A DNA stretch of 64,000 bases from Aureimonas flava (GTDB lineage: Bacteria; Pseudomonadota; Alphaproteobacteria; Rhizobiales; Rhizobiaceae): contig NZ_QYRN01000009.1 in the NCBI RefSeq assembly GCF_003583935.1, positions 62,001 through 126,000 on the forward strand, given 5' to 3'. The position numbers and the translations under genes were made by a program. The stretch's first letter is position 1; every line of letters starts with the position of its first letter. Shown piece after piece: positions 33,881 to 42,529 of the stretch. Under the pieces are notes generated by a model. That model was not told where the DNA came from. It did no database searches and saw nothing but the letters and a program-made list of their open reading frames with translations.

Positions 33881-34809
33881 CCGCTTTCCCCGCTCGGCAG
33901 GGTGATGGAGTAGGGCTCGGCCGGTGGAACCACGAGCTCCACGAAGAGCCGACCCGCCACCGCCAGCACCATGAGCGCGAGCAGCGCGCGGAGCTGCTCG
34001 CCGCGCAGCTTGCGGCCGGCCTCCGCGCCGAACTGCGCCCCGATCACGCCGCCGATCATCAGGAGAAAGGCGAGCACCACGTCCACCGTCTCGTTGGTCG
34101 CCGCCTGGAGCACGGTGGTGGCCGCCGCCGTCACCATGATCTGGACCAGCGAGGTGCCGATCACGACGCTGGTCGGCACGCGCAGGAGATAGATCATGGC
34201 CGGCACCATGATGAAGCCGCCGCCCACGCCCATCACCGAGCCGAGAAGCCCGATCACGAAGCCGAGCCCCAGCACCGGCACCAGCGAGACGTAGAGCTTG
34301 GACCGCTTGAAGCGGGTCTTGAACGGCAGGCGGTGGACCCAGCTATGATGGCCCGAGCGGCGCAGCACCTCGCCCGAGCCGCCGCCGCGCACCCGGCGCA
34401 TGGCGCGCAGGCTCTCGTTCATCATCAGGATGCCGACCGTGCCGAGCATCACGACGTAGAGCATGGACACGGCGAGATCGAGCTGGCCGATGCGGCGCAG
34501 CAGCGTGTAGACGCCGACGCCCACCACCGAGCCGACCACGCCGCCCCCGATCAGCATGCCCGCGAGCTTCAGGTCCACCGTGCCGCGCTTGTAGTGGGCG
34601 AGCGCGCCCGAGAACGAGGCCGCGATCACCTGGTTCGCGCCGGTGGCGACCGCGACGGCCGGCGGGATGTTGTAGAAGATCAGAAGCGGGGTGATGAGGA
34701 AGCCGCCGCCGACCCCGAACATGCCGGACAGGAAACCCACCGCCGCGCCCATTCCGACGATGACGAAGACGTTGACGGTGATCTCTGCGATCGGGAGGTA
34801 GAACGTCAC
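33877..34809 (-). CDS. TauE/SafE-family permease (sulfite exporter-like)
   Basis: 310-aa inner-membrane permease with about eight helices in two related halves; each half carries the family motif GMFGVGGGFLITPLLI or GSVMGVGGGFIMVPAMIYLL. The family exports sulfite, sulfoacetate and related anions; the substrate here is not determined. A GTG at 34809 begins VTFYLPIAEITV and is preferred over an ATG at 34890, which lies past the terminator of the upstream gene. Coupled to TIGR02186 and DUF3429 downstream. Confidence 0.88.
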   Translation of the reverse strand: MTFYLPIAEITVNVFVIVGMGAAVGFLSGMFGVGGGFLITPLLIFYNIPPAVAVATGANQVIAASFSGALAHYKRGTVDLKLAGMLIGGGVVGSVVGVGVYTLLRRIGQLDLAVSMLYVVMLGTVGILMMNESLRAMRRVRGGGSGEVLRRSGHHSWVHRLPFKTRFKRSKLYVSLVPVLGLGFVIGLLGSVMGVGGGFIMVPAMIYLLRVPTSVVIGTSLVQIMVTAAATTVLQAATNETVDVVLAFLLMIGGVIGAQFGAEAGRKLRGEQLRALLALMVLAVAGRLFVELVVPPAEPYSITLPSGESG

Positions 34810-34844
34810 GTGTGGGATTCCGCCGAGCTGGTCCACCGGAACGG

Positions 34845-34877
34845 AAAAAGGGGTCCGGTCCTCATGGCCCGAACCCC
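34845..34877 (-). terminator. Rho-independent terminator after podJ
   Basis: On the minus strand a hairpin with arms GGGGTTCGGG and CCGGACCCC (34877-34850, one mismatch) is followed at once by TTTTT (34849-34845). It lies between the PodJ-like gene and the permease gene and would give the latter its own transcript. Confidence 0.75.
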
Positions 34878-34906
34878 TCGCGGAAGTCAAACGATGTGCG
34901 CGCCGT

Positions 34907-37900
34907 TCAGGCGTCCTTGCGCTCCAGGAGCGCGCGGATCAGCGGCTCGTCGATCTTGCCGGTCGCCTGGAGGCCCGCCTTGCCCTGGAACTGGCGGATC
35001 GCCGCCTCGGTGCGCGCGCCGGCCACGCCGTCGGGCCTTCCCGGATCGTAGCCGAGCTTGATGAGGATCGCCTGGACGTTGCGGATGGCGCGGGTCATGT
35101 CGACCGAGGCCGTGCGACCGGACTTCTCCGACCACTCGGGCGGCAGGTCCACCGTATTGGCGGCCTCCACGCGCGGCTCGGCCGTCCAGGCGGCGATCTC
35201 GGCGTCCAGCGTTCCGCGCTGCCCCGCGGACAGGGTCTTGCCGACCTCCTGCATCTTGGCCTCGGCGTCCTTGTCCCCCGCCCTCGCGACGATGCCGAAC
35301 CAGCGGTAGGAGCTGGCGAGGTCCTGCTCGACGCCAGCGCCTCGGGCATAGAGGATGCCGAGATTGTACTGGCTGTCGCGCATGCCGTGGTCGGCCGCCT
35401 TGATGAACCAGCTCGCCGCGTTCGCCGGCTCGGACTTGCCGTCGATGCCGGTGGCATAGAGGACCGCGAGATTGTGCATGGCGCGCACGTTGCCCTGCTC
35501 GGCGGCCAGGAGATACCAGTCGCGCGCCAGCGCCGCGTCGCGCTCCACGCCGTTGCCCTTCTCGAACAGGGTCCCGAGGCTGTACTGCGCCGGGGCGAAG
35601 CCGCGCGCGGCGGACTGCGCGAACCAGTCGAGCGCGGCGGTCGGATCGCTCGGTCCGTTGCGCCCTTCCATCACGCGCAGGCCGATCTCGAACAGGGCCT
35701 TCGGGTCCTCGGCGGCGACCGCGTTGGCCAGCGCCTCGGAGGCGACTCCCTCGGGCAGCGCCGGAACCGCGCCCTGCGCGGCTTCAGGCAGCCGCGCGCG
35801 GGCGGACGCCAGCAGCGCCACCGCATCGGCGGCAGCGGCAGGCGCGGACGCGACCGGCGCCTCGGGCTGCGCGGCCTCGGGCGCCGCCGCGACCACCGCC
35901 GGCGGCGGCTCCACCGGGGCGTCCATCGGCATCGGCTCGTCGTTCGCCGTCTCCACCGGCGTCGTCGCTGCCATTTCGGGCATCTCGACGGCCCGGGTCT
36001 GGGGCAGAGCCGAGGCCTGCGCCGCGGGCGGCTCCGCCGGAGCGGACGCGGAAGCGAGCTGCGTCGGGGCCACGGCGGGCGCGGCCGAAGCGGACTCCAT
36101 CGCCGGCTCGGGCGATGCGGTCGCCGGCGTTCCGGCGGCCACCGTGCCGTCCACCACGGCCGCGTGCTGCTCCTTCGACGTCAGGCGGTCGATGCCGAAC
36201 GGCACCGCCATCAGCGCCAGGAGAACCGCGCCGACGCCCATCAGGATGGGCTTGCGGCGGTTGGAGGCCGGCTTGTCGGCCAGATCCTCGCCGCGCTTCT
36301 CGCGGTCGCGCAGGGCCTCCGCCTCGGCGGCGGCTGCCAGGGCGGCCTTGCGCGCGGCGGCGATGAAGTCGGCCTTGGCCATCGGCTCGGGCGACGTGTC
36401 CTCGCCGCGCTGCTGCTGGCGCACGCGCTCGATCAGGGCGGCGATGTCGGGCGCGCCGGAACCGGGCTCCAGCGGGCGGTTGGCCTCGCGCGAGATCAGG
36501 CTGTCGGACGGGTCGAGCTCCGGCGCCGCGAGCATCGCGCTCTTGGGGGGCTCCGCATCCTCGCTCGTCCGGTCCTGCGCCATCGGCTCGCGGGCGACGG
36601 GCTCCTCGATCAGGGGCGTCGGGCGGATGCGCTCGGCCAGCGTCGGCGACGCGGGCGCCTCGGCCTTGGACTTGCCGTTGCGGCGGCCGATGTGGCGCTG
36701 CAGGGCGGCGCGCAGCCCCCTCGCCTCCTCCTCGGCGATGGCGCCCTGCGGCGCCGCCCGCTCGGCGAAGGCCGGCATCTCGGCAGCGGGCGCGACCTCG
36801 GCGGCCGGCGGCGCGGCCGGACCACGGGCGTCGGCCGTCACGACCTCCGACATCGGCTCGACGGCGGCCCGGCGCAGCACGGGCGCGGCGGGCAGCTCCA
36901 CGGAGTGGCCGCGCATCTCCTGCTCGATGGTGGTCAGGCGCTCGACGATCTTGATCAGCGTCGCATGCACCGCGTCGAACACGCCGAAGGTGCGCTCGTC
37001 GCTCTCGCGGCACAGCGCCTCGAGATTGCGCATGTCCTGCGCCAGGTCCTGGACGAAGCCGCCCTCGCGGCGCGCGTCCTCCGCCTGCATGCGCCGCACG
37101 GCCTCCTCGGCCGCCGCGCGCGCGGCCGCGACCACGTTGTCGCGGTTCTCGTCGAGCTGGCGCTCGATCGCGTCCAGGCGCTGGCCCACCGCGCCGGCGT
37201 CCTCGGCGAGGGCGCCCGGCACGCCGGCAAGGATCTGCGTCATGCGGGTGATCTGCGCTTCCAAGGCGGCGATGACCTCGGGATCCACCCCGCGCGCCGA
37301 GGCGGAGACCTCCAGGCGCTGCGCGATCGCCGAAAGGCGTTCCTCGAAGGCCGACGTGTCCGCGCCGCCGGCGCGCCGGAACAGGCCGTCCACGCGCTCG
37401 GCCAGGGTGTCGATGCGCCGGCCGAGATCCTCCGACGGTGCGGCGGCGCTCATGTCCTCGACGCGCTCGGCCAGGGCTGCGATCTGCGACGACAGGGCCT
37501 CCACGTTGCGGCTGTCGGCCAGGCGGTCGATCCGGCCCGTGAGGTCGGCGACGCGCGCCTCGATGCGCTCCACCGGCGCCATGTCGATCTCGCCGACGCC
37601 GCGCTTCGCGGCGTTCGCGAGCGTCGCGGAAATCTCCTCCAGCCGCTCTTCCAGAAGGACGAACTGCGACAGGTCCGGCTCGCGGACCTCGCGGGTCAGC
37701 GTCTCGATCCCCTCGGCGAGCGACGCGACGCGCGCCTCGAGCTGATCGATCTGCAGGAACTCGGGCATGCGCACCAGGGCGCGCTCGATCTCGTGCATGC
37801 GTCCGGCCAGGCGCTCGACGCCGGCCTCCAGCTCGGAGGCGTTCAGCCGCTCCGCCAGCGCCTCGAATCGGGCATCCATCGCCTCCGCGCCGTTCTCGGC

Positions 37901-38866
37901 GACGATGTCGTCCAACTTCCGGCGCAGGCCGTCGAGCTCGCCGCGCAGCACCTTGGCGACGGATTCCTCGGCCTGGACGCGGGCGGTGTCGAGATAGCGC
38001 GCCTCGAACTCCTCCCACCGCTGCTGGACCGCGAGGACCTGATCCTCGGTGGCGAGCGAGCGGAGCGAGGTGCGCAGGCGCTCCAGCTCGACCTTCAGGT
38101 TGCGCTTGGCCTCGGCATCCAGCGCCACGTGCTCGGCGATCCGGGTCTCGAAGGCGTCCCAGCGGCTCTTCACGGCCTCCAGCGATTCCTCGCGGGCCAT
38201 CTGCCCCACCATGGCCGCCACGGCGTCGAGATCGCCGCGCAGCGCCTCCAGGGAGGCCTGGTCCGCCGTGCCGGCGGTCAGCTCGGTCAGCGACTCCATG
38301 ATCTCGTAGATCTCGGCACCGATGCGCTCGGGCGCGTCGCGCTCGGCGACCATCTGCTTGAGTTCGCCGAACGATGCCTGGAGCTCCCGGATCCGCGCGT
38401 CGGTGTCGACGCCGACGCGATTCTGGATGTCGCCGCGCAGGAGCGTCAGTTCGGCGGCCAGATCCTTGATCAGCGCGATCGAGGCGTTCTGAAGCTGGAG
38501 CTGCTCGACCTCGGCCGCGATCGCGCCGATGCGGCGGCCGGCGGCGGCGCGGCGGCGCGGCGCCTCGTCCTCGGACGCGAGCGCGCGCTCCACGGCGACG
38601 TTGGACACCGCCGCGGTCAGCGACGGACGGCGCGCCCGGCGCGCTTCCGCCACGGCACGCAGCTTCTCGCCGGGGGTCGGTTCGGCGGTTTCGCCGGCGT
38701 CCGCGGGCTCGGCGGACGGCGCGCCCGCCTGGGCCTTGGACGAGGACAGCCGGCTCAGCCGCTGCTCCAGGTCTTCGAGCGTCTTGCTGAGCGAGGAGAA
38801 CGACCCGTCGGAGGGCGCGTGAGCCTCCTCCGGGCGATGCCTGACCTTGGCTTCGTTCTGGGACAT
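34907..38866 (-). CDS. podJ: PodJ-like polarity factor with Sel1 repeats and peptidoglycan-binding domain
   Basis: 1319-aa inner-membrane protein. About 100-660 is a long, heptad-like coiled coil; 660-860 is acidic and Ala/Pro-rich; one membrane helix lies near 870-892 (ILMGVGAVLLALMAVPFGI). The periplasmic part has a Pro/Ala linker, three or four Sel1-type repeats (about 1055-1203, e.g. NAASWFIKAADHGMRDSQYN, LGILYARGAGVEQDLASSYR) and a peptidoglycan-binding domain (1257-1318). This order is that of PodJ, which marks the cell pole and recruits division and polarity factors in Caulobacter and Agrobacterium. A CtrA box is 74 nt upstream of the ATG at 38866. Confidence 0.82.
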   Translation of the reverse strand: MSQNEAKVRHRPEEAHAPSDGSFSSLSKTLEDLEQRLSRLSSSKAQAGAPSAEPADAGETAEPTPGEKLRAVAEARRARRPSLTAAVSNVAVERALASEDEAPRRRAAAGRRIGAIAAEVEQLQLQNASIALIKDLAAELTLLRGDIQNRVGVDTDARIRELQASFGELKQMVAERDAPERIGAEIYEIMESLTELTAGTADQASLEALRGDLDAVAAMVGQMAREESLEAVKSRWDAFETRIAEHVALDAEAKRNLKVELERLRTSLRSLATEDQVLAVQQRWEEFEARYLDTARVQAEESVAKVLRGELDGLRRKLDDIVAENGAEAMDARFEALAERLNASELEAGVERLAGRMHEIERALVRMPEFLQIDQLEARVASLAEGIETLTREVREPDLSQFVLLEERLEEISATLANAAKRGVGEIDMAPVERIEARVADLTGRIDRLADSRNVEALSSQIAALAERVEDMSAAAPSEDLGRRIDTLAERVDGLFRRAGGADTSAFEERLSAIAQRLEVSASARGVDPEVIAALEAQITRMTQILAGVPGALAEDAGAVGQRLDAIERQLDENRDNVVAAARAAAEEAVRRMQAEDARREGGFVQDLAQDMRNLEALCRESDERTFGVFDAVHATLIKIVERLTTIEQEMRGHSVELPAAPVLRRAAVEPMSEVVTADARGPAAPPAAEVAPAAEMPAFAERAAPQGAIAEEEARGLRAALQRHIGRRNGKSKAEAPASPTLAERIRPTPLIEEPVAREPMAQDRTSEDAEPPKSAMLAAPELDPSDSLISREANRPLEPGSGAPDIAALIERVRQQQRGEDTSPEPMAKADFIAAARKAALAAAAEAEALRDREKRGEDLADKPASNRRKPILMGVGAVLLALMAVPFGIDRLTSKEQHAAVVDGTVAAGTPATASPEPAMESASAAPAVAPTQLASASAPAEPPAAQASALPQTRAVEMPEMAATTPVETANDEPMPMDAPVEPPPAVVAAAPEAAQPEAPVASAPAAAADAVALLASARARLPEAAQGAVPALPEGVASEALANAVAAEDPKALFEIGLRVMEGRNGPSDPTAALDWFAQSAARGFAPAQYSLGTLFEKGNGVERDAALARDWYLLAAEQGNVRAMHNLAVLYATGIDGKSEPANAASWFIKAADHGMRDSQYNLGILYARGAGVEQDLASSYRWFGIVARAGDKDAEAKMQEVGKTLSAGQRGTLDAEIAAWTAEPRVEAANTVDLPPEWSEKSGRTASVDMTRAIRNVQAILIKLGYDPGRPDGVAGARTEAAIRQFQGKAGLQATGKIDEPLIRALLERKDA

Positions 38867-38939
38867 TTCACCGCTCCTTCCGCTGCCCGCCGCCTGCCTG
38901 CGGGCGCGACCGCTCTGCCTCAGTTCACGACCGGGCGGC

Positions 38940-38955
38940 TTAACGAGAGGTTAAC
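38940..38955. promoter_or_regulatory. CtrA box upstream of podJ
   Basis: TTAA (38940-38943), 7 nt, TTAAC (38951-38955): an exact match to the alphaproteobacterial CtrA site TTAA-N7-TTAAC. It is 74 nt before the podJ ATG. In Caulobacter podJ is a cell-cycle gene influenced by CtrA, so repression or timing is likely. A GANTC methylation site (GATTC, 39005-39009) is close. Confidence 0.7.
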
Positions 38956-39023
38956 CGCAGGTCATTTGATTAAGGATTTAAAAACCTAAGCGGGAGCGAG
39001 GCTGGATTCGGAGACGTCTACAC

Positions 39024-39090
39024 TTGCGGAAATGGACCTTCCGCCGATAGTTATTTTTTATGCGGCAAGCTTACGAAATCGCTTCCGCAA
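39024..39090. repeat. Spaced inverted repeat before merR
   Basis: TTGCGGAA (39024-39031) is repeated in inverse as TTCCGCAA (39083-39090), and a nearer TTCCGC (39039-39044) can form a small hairpin with the first arm. A TTTTTTA run lies between. The repeat is in the AT-rich divergent region between podJ and the MerR gene; it may be an operator or an attenuator. Confidence 0.4.
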
Positions 39091-39135
39091 CTACATAACA
39101 CCCGTGTGACAACCGCGGGTGATGAGTGAGACATC

Positions 39136-39618
39136 ATGAAGCATCCCGTATCGGACGACCCTGGCGAGGGCACGGACACAAGGCTCGCGATCGCGGACCT
39201 CCTTGCGTGCGACCATCACGACCCACAGGGGGGCGACCACAGCTACCGGATCGGCGATCTCGCGCGCGAGTTCGGCGTGTCGCTGCGCACGCTCCGGTTC
39301 TACGAGGATCGCGGTCTCCTGCAGCCCGAACGGCAGGGCACCACCCGGATCTACTCCCGCCGAGACCGCATGCGGCTGCGGCTGGTGCTCCTGGCCAAGA
39401 TGCTCGGCTTCTCGCTGACCGAGGCCAAGCAGATCATCGACGTCTACCACCAGCCGGACGGCGCCAGGAAGCAGCTCGAGGTGGCACTGGAGCGAATGAC
39501 CGAGCAGAAGGTCGTGCTGCTCGACCAGAAACGGGAGATCGACCAGTCGCTGGAGGCGATGGATGTCGCCCTGGCCATGGTCGGCGATCGGCTCGAACGG
39601 GCTGCCGGCAACGGCTGA
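39136..39618 (+). CDS. MerR-family transcriptional regulator
   Basis: 160-aa regulator. Residues about 36-105 form the MerR winged helix (YRIGDLAREFGVSLRTLRFY, EDRGLLQPERQG, RDRMRLRLVLLAKMLGFSLT), followed by a coiled-coil dimer helix (about 112-155). No metal-binding cysteines are seen in the C-terminal region, so it is not a classical metal sensor. The N-terminal 35 residues are an unusual polar extension. ATG at 39136. It diverges from podJ and stands alone; the target is unknown. Confidence 0.88.
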   Translation: MKHPVSDDPGEGTDTRLAIADLLACDHHDPQGGDHSYRIGDLAREFGVSLRTLRFYEDRGLLQPERQGTTRIYSRRDRMRLRLVLLAKMLGFSLTEAKQIIDVYHQPDGARKQLEVALERMTEQKVVLLDQKREIDQSLEAMDVALAMVGDRLERAAGNG

Positions 39619-39772
39619 ACCCTCGCCGCAGCAGCGTTGTCGCGGCGATCATGAACGGATCATGAAGATCGGCCATGAAATGCCCTGCGTCCTCGGCACG
39701 GAACCTATGCACCGGATGGGATAGCTCGCCGTGCGGCGATGCAGCATATGAGAACCCGGGAGCACGAGAGAG

Positions 39773-39997
39773 ATGTCCCAAGAGGTTCGCATGATCAACG
39801 TCCGCACCGAACGTACCGGGTCCTTCCCGACGCAAATCGGCGCCAGCGCACGCCGTCCGGGGGCCGACCGGTCCCGCCCGTCCAGCCGTTTCGCGCATGG
39901 AACCGCGCGTCCGATGTATCTCGAGACCGAGCCGATGATCCACATGATCTCGCGTCGCGGTTCGATGTTCGAGGCGAGTGCGCCGCAGCGCCCCTAA
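39773..39997 (+). CDS. Small uncharacterised protein, 74 aa
   Basis: A short ORF, basic and Met-rich (PMYLETEPMIHMISRRGSMF), with no membrane segment and no recognised family. Two starts are possible: ATG 39773 and ATG 39791 (MINVRTERTG), the latter with AAGAGG 6 nt upstream. A strong rho-independent terminator 45 nt after the stop shows that this stretch ends a plus-strand transcript, which supports a real gene or a small RNA here. The 154-nt gap after merR has no clear promoter. Confidence 0.45.
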   Translation: MSQEVRMINVRTERTGSFPTQIGASARRPGADRSRPSSRFAHGTARPMYLETEPMIHMISRRGSMFEASAPQRP

Positions 39998-40041
39998 AGC
40001 TTCGCCCGGAGACGGGCGCATCGTCCTATGCGATTTCACGA

Positions 40042-40069
40042 GGGCTCGGCCATTGGCCGGGCCCTTTTT
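40042..40069 (+). terminator. Rho-independent terminator
   Basis: GGGCTCGGCC (40042-40051), loop ATT, GGCCGGGCCC (40055-40064), then TTTTT (40065-40069): a textbook terminator on the plus strand (one T-G pair), 35 nt before the prmA stop on the other strand. Confidence 0.85.
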
Positions 40070-40103
40070 CGTGCGCCCGGCCCGCTCGTGAAATGCGGGA
40101 GGG

Positions 40104-40982
40104 TCAGACCGCCCCCACCCGGTTGCGGCACAGGTGCAGCGTGACCCACTCGCCGCGAAGCAGCGTGCGGCGATGGAACAGGCCCTGGATGCGATAGGCC
40201 GCCAGGACCGCCTCCCTCTGCCGCTCTAGGATGCCGGAGAGGATCACGTCGCCGTCGTCCGACAGGTGGCGCGCCACCTGCGGCGCCAGTTGCATCAGCG
40301 GCCCGGCGAGGATGTTGGCGATCACGAGGTCGAAGGGCGCATGGCGGCGGAAGGCGGGCGAGCCGAACCCGGTCGCGGTCGCCGTCTCGACATGGCGCGA
40401 CACGCCGTTCGCGCGCACGTTCTCGCGCGCCACGGCGATCGCGACCGGGTCGATGTCGGTCGCCAGCACGGGCCGGCGCGCCAGCTTGGCGAAGGCGATC
40501 GCCAGCACCGCGCTGCCGGTGCCCAGATCCAGCGCGTTGCGGGGCCGGCGCCGGCGCACCACGCTCTCGATGGCCGACAGGCATCCGGCCGTAGTTCCGT
40601 GGTGCCCCGTGCCGAAGGCCTGCCCCGCCTCGATCTCGATCGACAGGTCGTTGGGCAGCACCTTGTCGCGGTCGTGCGCCCCGTGCACCAGAAAGCGCCC
40701 GGCGCGCACCGGCTTGAGGCCGGCCAGGACCTCGGCCATCCAGTCGATGTCCGGCAGGTCCTCGCGCTCGGGCGCGAGATCGCCGAAGGCCTCGCGCACC
40801 GCCGCCTCGTCCACGGCCTCCGCCTCCTCGAAATAGACGGAGACCTCGAACAGCGCGGCCTTCTCGTCGATCTCGGTCAAGGCCACCGGCGACCCGTCCT
40901 CGCCGAACCAGGCGTCGAGCCGGCCATAAAGCGTTTCGGCGGGCGCGCGCGACGAACGCGCGTAGTATCGGACCTGACCCAA
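40104..40982 (-). CDS. prmA: Ribosomal protein L11 methyltransferase PrmA
   Basis: 292-aa SAM-dependent methyltransferase that modifies lysines of ribosomal protein L11. Typical elements are a small N-terminal substrate domain (about 1-100), IEAGQAFGTGHHGTTAGCLS, motif I ALDLGTGSAVLAIAFAK, LATDIDPVAIAVARENVRAN and the NPPY-like IANILAGPLMQLAP. ATG at 40982. The gene follows the Sco gene on the same strand after 51 nt. Nothing unusual. Confidence 0.93.
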   Translation of the reverse strand: MGQVRYYARSSRAPAETLYGRLDAWFGEDGSPVALTEIDEKAALFEVSVYFEEAEAVDEAAVREAFGDLAPEREDLPDIDWMAEVLAGLKPVRAGRFLVHGAHDRDKVLPNDLSIEIEAGQAFGTGHHGTTAGCLSAIESVVRRRRPRNALDLGTGSAVLAIAFAKLARRPVLATDIDPVAIAVARENVRANGVSRHVETATATGFGSPAFRRHAPFDLVIANILAGPLMQLAPQVARHLSDDGDVILSGILERQREAVLAAYRIQGLFHRRTLLRGEWVTLHLCRNRVGAV

Positions 40983-41033
40983 GACGACCTCGTTTCCTCG
41001 ATTTTCCGGCGGCGACGCGGCCGCCCTGCCCCG

Positions 41034-41660
41034 TCACAAGGTGACAAGGCGCTCCAGCTTGCCCTCGGCCGTCTTGGGATCCTCGCCATAGGCGATGGTG
41101 CCGACGAAACGCCCCGTCCGGTCGAGCAGGATCACGGACGCCGTGTGGTCCATCGTGTAGTCGTCGCCCTGCTCGACCTTGCGCGAATAGGCACCGTATC
41201 CCTTGAGCATGGCGGCCACCGCGTCCGGCGCGCCGGTCACGGCGGTGATGTCGGACGATAGAGCGCTGACATAGGTCTTCAGGATCTCCGGCGTATCGCG
41301 CTCCGGGTCCACGGTCACGAAGACGATGCCGAAGCTCTCGCCCTTCTCCTTCAGCGCCTTCTGGTAGCCCGAGAGTTCGTAGAGCGTCGTGGGGCAGACG
41401 TCCGGGCAATGGGTGAAGCCGAAGAACAGGGCCGTGGGTCGGCTGCGCAGCACCGCCTCGGTGACCGGCGCGCCGTTCTGGTCGACCAGCGTGAACGCCG
41501 TGCCGTAGGGGTCGGCCCCCTCGGTCACCTGCGCCATCTCCGCCCGTCCGAAGGTCCACACGAGGACCAGAAGCGCCAGCACGGCCGCCACGAGGAACCA
41601 GAGAGCGAAGCGCATCGCCGGCAGCCGGCGGCGGCCTTTGCGCGGGGTCGGGTCGGTCAT
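41034..41660 (-). CDS. SCO1/SenC-family copper chaperone
   Basis: 208-aa membrane-anchored thioredoxin-fold protein that delivers copper to the CuA site of cytochrome c oxidase or acts as a thiol reductase. A single helix (about 16-36) anchors it; the copper ligands are C85 and C89 in [14 protein letters not shown] and H172 in [18 protein letters not shown] at 41660 (MTDPTPRKG); the frame is open upstream to 42482 but not coding. Divergent from the acetyltransferase gene across 81 nt; no oxidase genes are near. Confidence 0.92.
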   Translation of the reverse strand: MTDPTPRKGRRRLPAMRFALWFLVAAVLALLVLVWTFGRAEMAQVTEGADPYGTAFTLVDQNGAPVTEAVLRSRPTALFFGFTHCPDVCPTTLYELSGYQKALKEKGESFGIVFVTVDPERDTPEILKTYVSALSSDITAVTGAPDAVAAMLKGYGAYSRKVEQGDDYTMDHTASVILLDRTGRFVGTIAYGEDPKTAEGKLERLVTL

Positions 41661-41741
41661 GTCGTTGCTCCCATGTCGCGGTCTCGGATACAGCAATGCT
41701 CCGCCGGCTCCAAGCCGCGACGAACGGGGCCAGGGGCGACG

Positions 41742-42395
41742 ATGAGCGAAGCCGATCCGGGAAACGACGATCTTCGGTTCAGGCCGGACGAGCCGCGCAT
41801 CCATCCCAGCGCGGAGCTGAAGCAGACCCGCCTCGGCCGCCACTGCGACATCGGCCCGCGCGTGGTGCTGCGCGACGTCGTGGTGGGCGACTACTCCTAT
41901 TTCGAACGCGGCGGCGAGGCCACGCATGCCGAGGTGGGCAAGTTCTGCTCGATCGCGGCCCATGTGCGGATCAACGCGCTGGAACACCCGGTGGAGCGCG
42001 TCTCCACCCACAAGATCACCTACCGGCCCAACGAATACTTCCGCTGGCGGGGCGTGGACGACGCGTTCCGCGAGCGCCGGCTCCAGCGCCGCGTGACGCT
42101 CGGCCACGACGTATGGATCGGGCACGGCGCGGTGGTGCTGCCGGGCGTCCGCGTCGGCACGGGCGCCGTGGTCGGTGCCGGCGCCGTGGTGACGCGCGAC
42201 GTCGCGCCCTACACGATCGTGGCGGGCGTTCCCGCCCGTGTGCTTCGCCCGCGCTTCACGCCCGACGTGGCCGAACGGCTCCTCGCTCTCGCCTGGTGGG
42301 ACTGGTCCCCCGCCCGGCTCTTCGACGCCATCCCGGACATGCAGTCGCTGTCGGCCGAGCACTTCCTGGCTCGCTGGGAAGGCGCCGAAGGCTGA
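41742..42395 (+). CDS. Hexapeptide-repeat acetyltransferase (DapH/CatB-like, phn-type)
   Basis: 217-aa left-handed beta-helix acyltransferase. Hexapeptide turns run through about 20-165 ([60 protein letters not shown]), and the C-terminal helix ends [18 protein letters not shown]. This ending and the [20 protein letters not shown] segment resemble the transferase encoded in phosphonate (phn) clusters; no other phn gene is present, so the acceptor is uncertain. ATG at 41742; a sugar or antibiotic O-acetyltransferase is the alternative. Confidence 0.82.
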   Translation: MSEADPGNDDLRFRPDEPRIHPSAELKQTRLGRHCDIGPRVVLRDVVVGDYSYFERGGEATHAEVGKFCSIAAHVRINALEHPVERVSTHKITYRPNEYFRWRGVDDAFRERRLQRRVTLGHDVWIGHGAVVLPGVRVGTGAVVGAGAVVTRDVAPYTIVAGVPARVLRPRFTPDVAERLLALAWWDWSPARLFDAIPDMQSLSAEHFLARWEGAEG

Positions 42396-42529
42396 GGCCG
42401 CCCGTTCCGACCCTGTCGAACTTGTGATCGCCCGGGCGCGCCGCGGAGGCGGGGAATCCTTTCCAGCCGGAAAGCCGGGCACCTATATGGAGCCCGACGC
42501 ATAACGGCATATCGGGAGGATCGACCCTC

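Noticed and set aside
35387-38989. A 1200-codon open frame on the plus strand
   Set aside because: Antisense to the PodJ-like gene, which has Sel1 and peptidoglycan-binding domains; the antisense product is a Gly/Arg/His-rich shadow.
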